From the NCBI GenBank assembly GCA_028873815.1, contig JAPPNN010000035.1, positions 38,938-102,937 on the forward strand: DNA of 64,000 nucleotides. Reading direction: 5' to 3'. A model generated the notes under the pieces. The model made no database searches. It was not told the DNA's origin and worked only from the letters and a program-made list of their open reading frames with translations. The translations under genes were made by a program, and so were the position numbers. Shown in pieces: positions 42,022-50,083 of the stretch. Numbering within the stretch: the first letter of the stretch is position 1; each line of letters starts with the position of its first letter. Source of the DNA: Gemmatimonadota bacterium (GTDB lineage Bacteria; Gemmatimonadota; Gemmatimonadetes; Longimicrobiales; Gaopeijiaceae).

Positions 42022-42720
42022 ATGACCGTATCCGGTATCTCCCGCGCCGCCGCGCTGTTCACCCTTTTTGCGCTTTTCGCCAAGGCTCCGGTCCAGGGCC
42101 AGTCCATTCCCTCCCCCTACCGTTATATCGAGCACGGCCAGGAGGCGTCCGCACTGTGGGGCACGCTCTATCTTTCCACGGGATCGCTCGATCTGGGACC
42201 CAAGACGGGGTCGTTCCTGGGCGGCCGCTACGTGATCGAGGCCAGCGGCCCGCTGTTCATCGAGGGCATGCTCACCTACCTGCCAACCGTCCGGGACGTG
42301 ATCGATCCACGGAGGGCCGAGGGGGACCGCTCGATCGGCGAGACGGACGTGCATCTCTTCATGCTGGACGCGCGCCTGGGCTTCAGCCTGACCGGGCGGC
42401 GAACCTGGAACAGGATCAGTCCCCACCTGTTCGTGGGCGGCGGCATCGCCTACGACGCCGCGGGCATGAGCGGGCTGGACGAGGTCCTGCTCCCGGAGGA
42501 TGTCTTCGATTTCGGCACCGCGTTCACGGCAAGCGCGGGCACCGGAGTTAAACTGGCCATTTCTTCCAGACTCATGCTGCGAGCCGACGGCAGCCTGAAG
42601 CTGTGGCAACTGACGACACCTTCCGGCTTCGACGACGAGGCCAAGCAGCTGGACTCGATCGAGCAGAGCGAATGGGCTAGCGGATACGGTGTCTCGGTCA
42701 GCCTGGCGCTGCGCTTCTGA
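42022..42720 (+). CDS. Outer-membrane beta-barrel-like secreted protein
   Basis: 232 residues. Signal peptide (AAALFTLFALFAKAPVQGQ) then alternating amphipathic strands with aromatic belts (GTLYLSTGSLDLGP, FIEGMLTYLP, HLFMLDARLGFSL, HLFVGGGIAYDAAG) and a C-terminal SVSLALRF ending in Phe, the mark of barrel proteins recognised by the BAM machinery. ATG 42022 is preferred to 41965, which would put a hydrophilic tail before the signal. Eleven bases before moeA. Function unknown. Confidence 0.72.
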   Translation: MTVSGISRAAALFTLFALFAKAPVQGQSIPSPYRYIEHGQEASALWGTLYLSTGSLDLGPKTGSFLGGRYVIEASGPLFIEGMLTYLPTVRDVIDPRRAEGDRSIGETDVHLFMLDARLGFSLTGRRTWNRISPHLFVGGGIAYDAAGMSGLDEVLLPEDVFDFGTAFTASAGTGVKLAISSRLMLRADGSLKLWQLTTPSGFDDEAKQLDSIEQSEWASGYGVSVSLALRF

Positions 42721-42731
42721 CATATCGCCGC

Positions 42732-44015
42732 ATGGGTGAGTTCGAGAGCCTCGCGGCCGATTGGCTGTCCTACGAGGAGGCCCTCTCACGCGTCCTGAAC
42801 GCAGCGTCTCCGATGCCGACGGCCCAGGTTCGGGTGTGGAACGCTTGCGGGCGATCGCTGGCGGAGCCCATCCGGGCCCGCGCGCATCTTCCCGCCTGGC
42901 CCAACAGCGCGATGGACGGGTTCGCCGTGCGAAGCGAGGATCTGGCCGCAGCCGCCCCCACACCGGTCACCCTGCCCGTCCAGGGAGAGTCGTATCCCGG
43001 TTCCGTGCCGCTCGAGGATGTCCCGCGCGGCGCCGTTGTGCGCATCATGACGGGTGGAGCCGTTCCGGTGGGCTTCGACACGGTGATCCGCGTCGAGCAC
43101 ACCGACGGCGAGGCGTCGCCGGGATGGGTGGTGATCAACCGCACCGACGACCTGGGCAAGCACGTGCGTTCCGCGGGCAAGGACATGACGGCCGGCGAAG
43201 AGACCGTCCCCGCGGGAACGATCGTGCACTCGGGCTCCGTGCCGGTGATCCTCGCGAGCGGGCAGGACCCGGTGGCCGTGCACCGGAGACCTCGGGTCGG
43301 AGTGCTGTCCAGCGGAGACGAGTTGGTGGGCCCGGAGCGGTTCGAGCGCGTGGTGGAGGGCCGTGCGGTGCCCGACACGAACCGGGCAATGATCGCCGCG
43401 GGCGTCCGCGAGGCCGGAGGTGTCCCGGTCGATCTGGGTGTGGTTGACGACGATCCCCAGTTGCTGGGAAACAGTCTGGATTCTCTCCCGGACATCGATG
43501 TGCTGGTGACGACCGGGGGCGCCTCGATGGGCGAGAAGGACCTGCTCAAGCGAATCCTGCTGGACATGCCGTTCCGCCTCGGCTTCTGGCGGGCCCGGGT
43601 GCGGCCGGGCAGTCCGATCTCGTTCGGGCACCTGCAGCGCGGAGGCCGGGATCTGCCGGTTTTCGGACTCCCCGGGAACCCGGCGTCGGCTTTCGTGACG
43701 TTTCATGTTTTCGTGATCCCCTACATGCGCGCCTGCCTGGGGTCGCCACGCCCGGGAGGGACTGCGGTGGTCGTGCGCACGGATGCGCCTCTCGCCTCTC
43801 CGCAGCGGCTGACCCAGTTCTACCGCGTCACCCTGCGTGGGCCGCCGCGTGACGGGGGATCCCGCTGGGCGCGCTGCTCGTTGACCGGGCCACAGGGGAG
43901 CGGGCTCGTCCGCTCGCTCCGGGACGCCGAGGGGCTCGCCGTCATGCCCGAGGGCGTGGCCAGGATCCACAGGAACGATCCCGTCTCGGTCATGCTGCTC
44001 CCCGGTCCCCGATGA
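42732..44015 (+). CDS. moeA: Molybdopterin molybdotransferase
   Basis: 427 residues; inserts molybdate into adenylylated molybdopterin. Motifs: PAWPNSAMDGFAVRSED, GAVVRIMTGGAVPVGFDTVI, VLSSGDELVG, TTGGASMGEKDLLK, VRPGSPISFG and FGLPGNPASAFVTFHVFV. Domain IV ends with the short beta-rich tail. It overlaps the M23 peptidase gene by four bases (ATGA), although the two have no known functional link. Works with moaC (33457). Confidence 0.95.
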   Translation: MGEFESLAADWLSYEEALSRVLNAASPMPTAQVRVWNACGRSLAEPIRARAHLPAWPNSAMDGFAVRSEDLAAAAPTPVTLPVQGESYPGSVPLEDVPRGAVVRIMTGGAVPVGFDTVIRVEHTDGEASPGWVVINRTDDLGKHVRSAGKDMTAGEETVPAGTIVHSGSVPVILASGQDPVAVHRRPRVGVLSSGDELVGPERFERVVEGRAVPDTNRAMIAAGVREAGGVPVDLGVVDDDPQLLGNSLDSLPDIDVLVTTGGASMGEKDLLKRILLDMPFRLGFWRARVRPGSPISFGHLQRGGRDLPVFGLPGNPASAFVTFHVFVIPYMRACLGSPRPGGTAVVVRTDAPLASPQRLTQFYRVTLRGPPRDGGSRWARCSLTGPQGSGLVRSLRDAEGLAVMPEGVARIHRNDPVSVMLLPGPR

Positions 44016-44452
44016 AGCGCGCCTTCGCGGCACTCCTGGCGCTTGCCTCGATCTCGTGCCAAACCCCGCAGTGGCCGGTCCAGGGCCCGCTGAGTTCCGC
44101 CTACGGCATGCGGATGCAGGGCGTCGTGGGCGGCCTCCATCGTGGCGTGGACATCGCCGCGCCGGATGGAACCCCGGTTCGGCCGGTTCTGTCCGGCAGG
44201 GTTCGCTTCGCGGGCACCATGAGCGGCTATGGTCAGGTGATCTGGATCGACCATCGGGATGATGTGATCACGGTATACGCGCACCTCTCCGAAATCTCCG
44301 TCGAGGCGGGTCAGGAGGTGTCCAAGGGAACGGTGATCGGGCTGACGGGGCAGTCCGGGAACGCGCGCGGCCCGCATCTGCACCTGGAGATCTGGCGGTG
44401 GGGCCGCGAGGTGGACCCGGTCGCGATGCTCGGCCGTCCCGCAGGAAGCTGA
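44012..44452 (+). CDS. M23-family metallopeptidase lipoprotein
   Basis: 146 residues. Signal with lipobox-like SISC (Cys18) gives a lipidated protein. The LytM/M23 core shows HRGVDIAAPDGTPV (first zinc His and Asp) and PHLHLEIW (second and third His), with VYAHLSE between. Very short, so essentially the bare catalytic or amidase-activator domain. It cleaves or binds peptide cross-bridges in peptidoglycan. Translation is coupled to moeA. Confidence 0.87.
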   Translation: MKRAFAALLALASISCQTPQWPVQGPLSSAYGMRMQGVVGGLHRGVDIAAPDGTPVRPVLSGRVRFAGTMSGYGQVIWIDHRDDVITVYAHLSEISVEAGQEVSKGTVIGLTGQSGNARGPHLHLEIWRWGREVDPVAMLGRPAGS

Positions 44453-44506
44453 AAGGCGGAACGTGGCGACCGGCAGCGTGCCCTGGACGGGATTCTGGCG
44501 GACCGG

Positions 44507-44531
44507 ACTTAGCTAAGCTATCTAGCTAAGT
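44507..44531. terminator. Palindromic stop/terminator between convergent genes
   Basis: Perfect 9-bp arms ACTTAGCTA / TAGCTAAGT enclose seven bases. The element sits between the M23 gene and the etfA stop. TAGCTA-type repeats put stop codons in all six frames. A T-run is absent, so termination is probable but not certain. Confidence 0.5.
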
Positions 44532-45503
44532 TCAGTTTCCCCGCAACTCGCGAATCGCCGCAGCCAAGGCGGGGACGACATCGAACGCGTCGCCCACGAT
44601 TCCATAGTCGGCGACGCCGAAGATCGGCGCATCGGCATCGCGGTTGACAGCCACGATCACTCCCGAGGTGCGCATCCCGGCCAGGTGCTGGATCGCTCCC
44701 GAGATCGCGACCGCGAAGTACAGTTTGGGCGTGACTGTCTTGCCCGTCTGGCCCACCTGCTCGGAATGCGGCCGCCAGCCGGCATCGACCACCGCCCGTG
44801 ACGCGCCCAGTGCGGCGGACTCGCCGAGGGCATCCCTCAGGTCCTCGACAAGATGCCAGTTCTCCGGACCCTTCAGGCCGCGTCCCCCCGACACGACGAT
44901 CGTGGCCTCGCTGACATCGATCGATGCTCCACGGGACGCCTCGAAGCCTACGACCCTGTAGCCGGGAGACCGGTCCGATGTGTCCGCGGCGACCGTCTCG
45001 CGGGTCGCATCGCGCGGTGATTCGACCGCCGGGAAGACGTTGGGCCGGATTGAAAGCAGCGCCGGGGCGGCAAGCGCCCGCACCTGTGCCAGCGTCTTGC
45101 CGGCGAACACCGGGCGCGTGACCAGGATTCCACCCTCGTCGACCGCGACGTCCGTGACGTCCGTGAGCAGCGATGTGCCCAGCTTTGCGGCCACGCGGGG
45201 CGCGAGGTCCTTGCCTGCGGCGGTGGCCGCGATGACCACGGCCGCATGGTCTCCTGCGCGGATCAGGCTCGCCAGCGCGGCGGCCCACGCGTCGACCTGG
45301 CCGGGCAAGAGATCGTCACCGGCCACCCGCACGATCCGATCGGCTCCGTAGAGCGCCAGCTCGTCGGCGGAAGCACCCGTGACGGCTACCTCCACCTCGC
45401 AGCCCAGTCCGTCCGCGATCCTGCGTGCGACCGTGACCACTTCCCGGGAAACCCCCGCGAGCATCTCCTGCTTCGACTCGGCTACCGCAAGCACGTCCGC
45501 CAT
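44532..45503 (-). CDS. etfA: Electron transfer flavoprotein alpha subunit
   Basis: 323 residues. FAD-binding domain at the C-terminal half with [39 protein letters not shown] and [19 protein letters not shown], then [19 protein letters not shown]. The N-terminal half is the Rossmann-like domain. Start ATG overlaps the etfB stop by one base (TGATG). Together EtfBA shuttle electrons from acyl-CoA or other dehydrogenases to the quinone pool. It is the last gene of the run from aroB. Confidence 0.95.
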   Translation of the reverse strand: MADVLAVAESKQEMLAGVSREVVTVARRIADGLGCEVEVAVTGASADELALYGADRIVRVAGDDLLPGQVDAWAAALASLIRAGDHAAVVIAATAAGKDLAPRVAAKLGTSLLTDVTDVAVDEGGILVTRPVFAGKTLAQVRALAAPALLSIRPNVFPAVESPRDATRETVAADTSDRSPGYRVVGFEASRGASIDVSEATIVVSGGRGLKGPENWHLVEDLRDALGESAALGASRAVVDAGWRPHSEQVGQTGKTVTPKLYFAVAISGAIQHLAGMRTSGVIVAVNRDADAPIFGVADYGIVGDAFDVVPALAAAIRELRGN

Positions 45504-46252
45504 CAGAGGACCCTCGCCTCCTCGCGCAGAAGCCGCACCAGTTCGGGAACCGCCGGCGGCCCCTCTCCCACGATCCGCCCCTCGGGCCGCCGGGGCGGAT
45601 GGCGCAGCACCTCGACCGAAAGGCCCGGCTCCACGGCCGGAGCCGCCTTCTCGGTCAGCGGTTTGCGCTTGGCCATCATGATCCCGCGCAGAGACGCATA
45701 GCGCGGTTCGTACCGGCCCTTGGTGACCGTGGCCACGGCGGGGAGGTCCAGCTCCACGACCTCCTGTCCCCCCTCCACCGCCCTGCGACAGGTCGCCACC
45801 CCGTTGGCAACGTCGATCGCCGTGACCGAGCTGGCACACGGCCGCTTCAGCAGTTCGGCCACCATGGGACCCACCTGCTGCTGATCGTCGTCCACCGCCT
45901 TGATCCCGAAGAGCACCAGTCCCGCATCGCCGTCCTTCAGCTCGGTGGCGAGCACGCGTGCGGTCGCCCACCCGTCCATCGAGGGATCGCCGGTCAGGAG
46001 CACCGCGCGGTGGGCGCCCAGGGCGAGGCCCGCGCGGAGCGATTCGGTCGTGGCCGCGTCGCCGTAGCTGAGCAACGTGACCTCGCCGGCACCGGCGTGC
46101 TCGACCAGTTGCAGCGCGGCCTCGACGGCGAATTCATCGTAGGGACTGAGCACGTATTTCACGCCGTCGCGAGAGATGTCCTTCCCGTCGTCCGTGATCC
46201 GGATACGGGTTTCCGTGTCGGGGACCCGCTTGACGCAGACGGTGATGTTCAC
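45503..46252 (-). CDS. etfB: Electron transfer flavoprotein beta subunit
   Basis: 249 residues. MNITVCVKRVPDTETRIRI is the family N-terminus; the AMP-binding region (SYGDAATTESLRAGLALGAH, GIKAVDDDQQQVGPMVAELL) follows. The recognition-loop segment VTKGRYEPRYASLRGIMMAK near 175-200 is conserved. Nine bases downstream of the antiporter gene and overlapping etfA. Confidence 0.95.
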   Translation of the reverse strand: MNITVCVKRVPDTETRIRITDDGKDISRDGVKYVLSPYDEFAVEAALQLVEHAGAGEVTLLSYGDAATTESLRAGLALGAHRAVLLTGDPSMDGWATARVLATELKDGDAGLVLFGIKAVDDDQQQVGPMVAELLKRPCASSVTAIDVANGVATCRRAVEGGQEVVELDLPAVATVTKGRYEPRYASLRGIMMAKRKPLTEKAAPAVEPGLSVEVLRHPPRRPEGRIVGEGPPAVPELVRLLREEARVL

Positions 46253-46261
46253 GCTTCCTCG

Positions 46262-47680
46262 CTACAGAAACGCCCCCACAAGCGCGAAACACACCGTGGC
46301 CACGGCACCGCCGGCTAGCGCATAGGGAAGCTGGGTACGCACATGATCGACATGGTCCGTCGCCGCGGCCATCGAGGAGATGATCGTGGTGTCGCTGATC
46401 GGCGAACAGTGGTCGCCGAAGATCCCTCCGGAGAGCGCCGCCGCCAGGAACGGCGCCAGATCCAGTCCGAGGCCGCCCGCCGCCGGGACGATGATGGGGA
46501 TCATGATCGCGAAGGTTCCCCAGCTCGATCCGATCGAAAACGCGATCGCGGACGCGACCACGAAGACCAGCGGGAGGAAGACACCCGGCGACAGAGTCCC
46601 CTGCACCACGGAGGCAACGTAGTCGCCCGTGCCCAGCGTCCTCGTCACGCTGCCCAGCGCCAGCGCCAGGAGAAGGATCACCGCAAGCGGTATGAGGCCG
46701 CCGGCTCCGCGCAGCGCGATGCGGGTCAGCTCGTCCAGGGAATAGGCCTTCTGGACCAATAGCAGGATCCAGGCCACCGTCAGCGCGGCCAGGGAGGCCC
46801 ACAGCACCGACGTTGAACCATCCCCTGCGGCGAGGTCTCCGTTGCCCGTAATCCACAGCCCGACCGGCATCATCGCGACCAGCACGACGATCGGTACCAC
46901 CATGTTGAGCGCGCGGGGTGTGATCGGCGGCTCGACATTCTGCCCGAGCACCTCCTCATCCATCATCGGGGTCGCTCCGGGCCAGAGGACTTCGCCCTTC
47001 GCCGCCCGGGCCTCCGCACGTTTCATCGGCCCCCAGTCCATTGTGAAAAGCACCACCCCCAGCGCGAGGGCGACGGCGGCGAACGAGTAGAAGTTGAACA
47101 GGATCGACCGCAGGAACACGGACAGTGTTTCGGTCTGGGGAACGCCCGCCTCGGCAAGCAGGCGCAGATTGGTCGCGCCCCACGCGTTCAGCGGTATCAG
47201 GATGCAGATCGGCGCGCTGGTGGAATCGATCAGGTACGCCAGCTTCTCGCGGGAATTGCGGTAGCGGTCGAAGAGCGGCCGCGATACGGATCCGGCCACC
47301 AGCACCGTGATGTTCGACTCGATGAAGATGATCACGCCGATCACCCATGCCAGCAGCTGCGCCCGGCGGCCGCTGGTGACCCAGCGCTTGTGTTCGAGCC
47401 AGCCCACGAACCCCGCTACGCCGCCCGACGATCCCACCGTGGCAATGAGAGCGCCCATCACAAGCGTGAACATGATGACCTGTGCATTGCCGGGGCTTCC
47501 CAGCACGCCGACGGTGGACTCCACCGCGTCCATCAGTCCCGTGCCGAAGTCCCAGCCGGCAAGGATCGACCAGGCCAGCCACAGCCCTCCCGCGAGCGAC
47601 AGATACACCTGGCGGGTACCGATCGCGAGCCCGATCGCGAGGAGGGGCGGCAACAGGGTAATCCAGGTTGGATCGTTCAT
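46262..47680 (-). CDS. Na+/H+ antiporter, NhaC family
   Basis: 472 residues with about 12 hydrophobic segments. NhaC-type features include SSWGTFAIMIPIIVPA, GGIFGDHCSPISDTTIISS and IFIESNITVLVAGSV, with the conserved Asp/His/Ser in the GDHCSPISD region. Imports protons and exports sodium (or works with malate/lactate in some relatives). The start is nine bases after the glycosylase gene. Association with etfBA may reflect sodium-linked energetics but could be chance. Confidence 0.87.
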   Translation of the reverse strand: MNDPTWITLLPPLLAIGLAIGTRQVYLSLAGGLWLAWSILAGWDFGTGLMDAVESTVGVLGSPGNAQVIMFTLVMGALIATVGSSGGVAGFVGWLEHKRWVTSGRRAQLLAWVIGVIIFIESNITVLVAGSVSRPLFDRYRNSREKLAYLIDSTSAPICILIPLNAWGATNLRLLAEAGVPQTETLSVFLRSILFNFYSFAAVALALGVVLFTMDWGPMKRAEARAAKGEVLWPGATPMMDEEVLGQNVEPPITPRALNMVVPIVVLVAMMPVGLWITGNGDLAAGDGSTSVLWASLAALTVAWILLLVQKAYSLDELTRIALRGAGGLIPLAVILLLALALGSVTRTLGTGDYVASVVQGTLSPGVFLPLVFVVASAIAFSIGSSWGTFAIMIPIIVPAAGGLGLDLAPFLAAALSGGIFGDHCSPISDTTIISSMAAATDHVDHVRTQLPYALAGGAVATVCFALVGAFL

Positions 47681-47689
47681 GTCCCTAAA

Positions 47690-48316
47690 CTACCACCTCG
47701 GCGCCTTGACCGCCGGATGCCCCCGGACAAAGAACCTGAGGGGCCAGTCCGCGGCCCGGGATACCCCGATGCGGCCCGAACTGCCGACATCGGCGTCCGC
47801 TACGGCCGAGCCCTTCACCAGCTGGACCGGCGGGCCGGCGAGATCGTGGTAGTTGTGGCTCAGCGTGATGCCGAGGGCCTGCGCGAGCCGCCCCGGTCCG
47901 TTGCACAGGTCGCTGGCCCGTCCGCGCCGCCCGGCCATCACGTCCAGGCCCGTGGACGGCTCGAGGGCCCGCACGAGAACCGCAGCCGGATCGCCCACCT
48001 CGCCGGTCACCACGTTGATGCAGTGATGGATGCCGTAGGAGACGTACACGTACAGCGTGCCCAGGCCCGCGAACATGGCGTCGTTTCGCGGCGTGCGTCC
48101 CTTGGAGGCGTGTGCGTGCGAGGCTGGATCGCTCAGTCCGAGGTAGGCCTCGGTCTCCACGATCACGCCACCGGTCTCCACGCCGTCCACCGTCGAGACC
48201 AGGGTACAGCCGAGCAACCGTCGGGCCGCCGCGACGGTGTCGCCCGCAAGATACCCCCAGTCCGCGTGCCGGAGGCATGACGTGCGGGCGTCAGCGTTGC
48301 CGGCCCGCACCTTCAC
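47690..48316 (-). CDS. DNA-3-methyladenine glycosylase (AAG family)
   Basis: 208 residues from GTG 48316. Alkyl-adenine DNA glycosylase: GVIVETEAYLGLSDPASHA includes the catalytic Glu, then GRTPRNDAMF, GTLYVYVSYGIHHCINVV and NGPGRLAQALGI. It removes alkylated purines in base excision repair. The start lies inside the NYN gene's last codons and the end is nine bases before nhaC. It may be coupled to the RNA-type NYN gene for transcription only. Confidence 0.92.
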   Translation of the reverse strand: MKVRAGNADARTSCLRHADWGYLAGDTVAAARRLLGCTLVSTVDGVETGGVIVETEAYLGLSDPASHAHASKGRTPRNDAMFAGLGTLYVYVSYGIHHCINVVTGEVGDPAAVLVRALEPSTGLDVMAGRRGRASDLCNGPGRLAQALGITLSHNYHDLAGPPVQLVKGSAVADADVGSSGRIGVSRAADWPLRFFVRGHPAVKAPRW

Positions 48317-50081
48317 GGGAACGGCGGCCGCGACGGAAAAGCCCCATCAGACCGGATCGCGCCGGTTTCCCGTCATCGGAAGCGGCTTTCCCAGGATCAA
48401 CCATTGCCGCAGCCCGATCCGCATCGCCGGACGGGGCGTCGGACGATCCCCGTGTCGGGCGGCTGGAAGACCCGGGTGACGATGAAGAGCCCGGCCGGGT
48501 TGCGGGAGCCTGCCCGGTCGAGGTTCCCGTCGCGCCGCCGGGCTTGCGGCCCGACGTCGGGGAGGTATTCGCCGACTGTCCGGACCCGTCGGCCGACCTT
48601 GAGCGCGCCAGGGCGGCGCTTCTCCGCTTGTAGTCGCCCTCCCAGGCGGCCATGACGCTGTTGGCGCGGGCACGAACAGCTTTTCTTACGCGGTCGGGCT
48701 CACGGTGCAGGACCGAGAAGACCTCGGCGCCAAACGCTTCGACCAGCCGCTCGGCCGTCTTCACTCCCACGCCCTTGTACCGGTTGGCGAGGTAGCTCTT
48801 GATGGATCCCTCCGTCACCGGAAGCCCCAGGGCTTTGGGGTCAAAGGGTATGGCGACCGATTCACGCCGGGGCTCCACCAAAGCAATGCCGTAACTCCCG
48901 TCCTTCGCACGCTCGAGCCTCACGACGCCCTGCTTCTCCGCATAGCGCAGGAACTTGCTGAACTTGCCGAAGCCGTGCGCCGCTTCGGAGAAGTTCCTGT
49001 CGATTGCCAGCATTCGCCGCTTGACGTCGGAGTCGCGCACACGCCCCGGCTGCTTGCCACCCACTTCCACCACGGCTCGCTTCAGCAGATCCAGCGAAGG
49101 GGCGGGGTCCTTTACCGGCCGGCCCGGCTGGGTCGCGGGCGGCTCTCGCACCGCCTGGGCCCGATTCCCTCCACGGGGGTCCGTGCCGCGGCTTCCCCGG
49201 CCGGCTTGCCGGCGCGCTGGAGGCGACCGTCTCGCCCGCCTGCGGCTCTGCTCCCCATTCCCGGCGGCCTCACTCGATTGTTCAACCGGACCCTTCTGCG
49301 CGGAGGCGTCTCCGCGGGGGGCAATGTGGTATTGCCCGTTCTCTCCCCGCTCGATGTTCAGCAACCCCCTGTTCGCCGCTTCCACGAGGAACTTGGAGAA
49401 TTTTTTGTAGCCCAGATTCCGCTCGTCGAACGAAGGCGACATCTCCATGATGACCTGCTTCAACCGGTCGGAGCGCATCACGTCACCGCGGGAAGCCATT
49501 TGCGCGACCGCCTCTTCCACGCACTGCCAGGCATCGGGCGCGCCGGTCGCGTGCTCGGAAGTACGGCTCAGGCCCGTGAGCGCGGTGTAGGAGTAGTACT
49601 CGTCGCAGTTCTGCACCAGGATGTCCGAACTGGACTCCTGAATGCCGATCCCGATCACATACTTCCCGTACTCCTTCAACTTGAGGACCAGGCTGGAGAA
49701 GTCGGAGTCGCCCGTGAGAAGGATGAAGGTGCCGATCTCGGGCCGGATGAAGACCAGCTCGATGCCGTCGATCGCCATCCGGATGTCGGTCGCGTTCTTC
49801 TTCGAACTGCCGTAGGCGGGCGCGAAGATGAGGTCGATCGAGGCTTCCGAAAGCGGAACGATGTACTGGGGATAGCGGCGCCAGTCCGCATAGGCCCGCT
49901 GGACCGTCACCTTGCCCTTGATGATGTCGGAGTCAAGGAGGTTCTTGAGTTCCTTGGCCAGATCACTGCGCATGCCCATCGTGACGTTGTCGAAGTCGAT
50001 GAGCAGCGCCGCATTGGGAGCCTCCCGGGAAACCTGTCGACCCGGGTCGGCATGAGGGGTCTTCATATACGGATTCCGCAT
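48291..50081 (-). CDS. NYN-domain nuclease with two LOTUS/OST-HTH domains and a HhH motif
   Basis: About 596 residues. NYN (LabA/DUF88, PIN-like) domain at ~20-165: ALLIDFDNV, KNATDIRMAIDG and TGDSDFSSLVLKLKEYGK supply the acidic cluster (Asp29, Asp31, Asp99, Asp125, Asp127) for RNA cleavage. First OST-HTH/LOTUS at ~182-256 (GYKKFSKFLVEAANRGLLNI) and second at ~328-404 (GFGKFSKFLRYAEKQGVVRL), joined by a basic, Arg/Pro-rich linker. A helix-hairpin-helix follows at ~434-452 (KGVGVKTAERLVEAFG). The tail (~500-596) is low-complexity, Ser/Gly/Arg rich. ATG 50081 starts two bases after the acyl-CoA synthetase stop. Likely a structure-selective RNA or nucleic-acid nuclease; substrate unknown. Confidence 0.85.
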   Translation of the reverse strand: MRNPYMKTPHADPGRQVSREAPNAALLIDFDNVTMGMRSDLAKELKNLLDSDIIKGKVTVQRAYADWRRYPQYIVPLSEASIDLIFAPAYGSSKKNATDIRMAIDGIELVFIRPEIGTFILLTGDSDFSSLVLKLKEYGKYVIGIGIQESSSDILVQNCDEYYSYTALTGLSRTSEHATGAPDAWQCVEEAVAQMASRGDVMRSDRLKQVIMEMSPSFDERNLGYKKFSKFLVEAANRGLLNIERGENGQYHIAPRGDASAQKGPVEQSSEAAGNGEQSRRRARRSPPARRQAGRGSRGTDPRGGNRAQAVREPPATQPGRPVKDPAPSLDLLKRAVVEVGGKQPGRVRDSDVKRRMLAIDRNFSEAAHGFGKFSKFLRYAEKQGVVRLERAKDGSYGIALVEPRRESVAIPFDPKALGLPVTEGSIKSYLANRYKGVGVKTAERLVEAFGAEVFSVLHREPDRVRKAVRARANSVMAAWEGDYKRRSAALARSRSADGSGQSANTSPTSGRKPGGATGTSTGQAPATRPGSSSSPGSSSRPTRGSSDAPSGDADRAAAMVDPGKAASDDGKPARSGLMGLFRRGRRSREGAGRQR

Positions 50082-50083
50082 CC

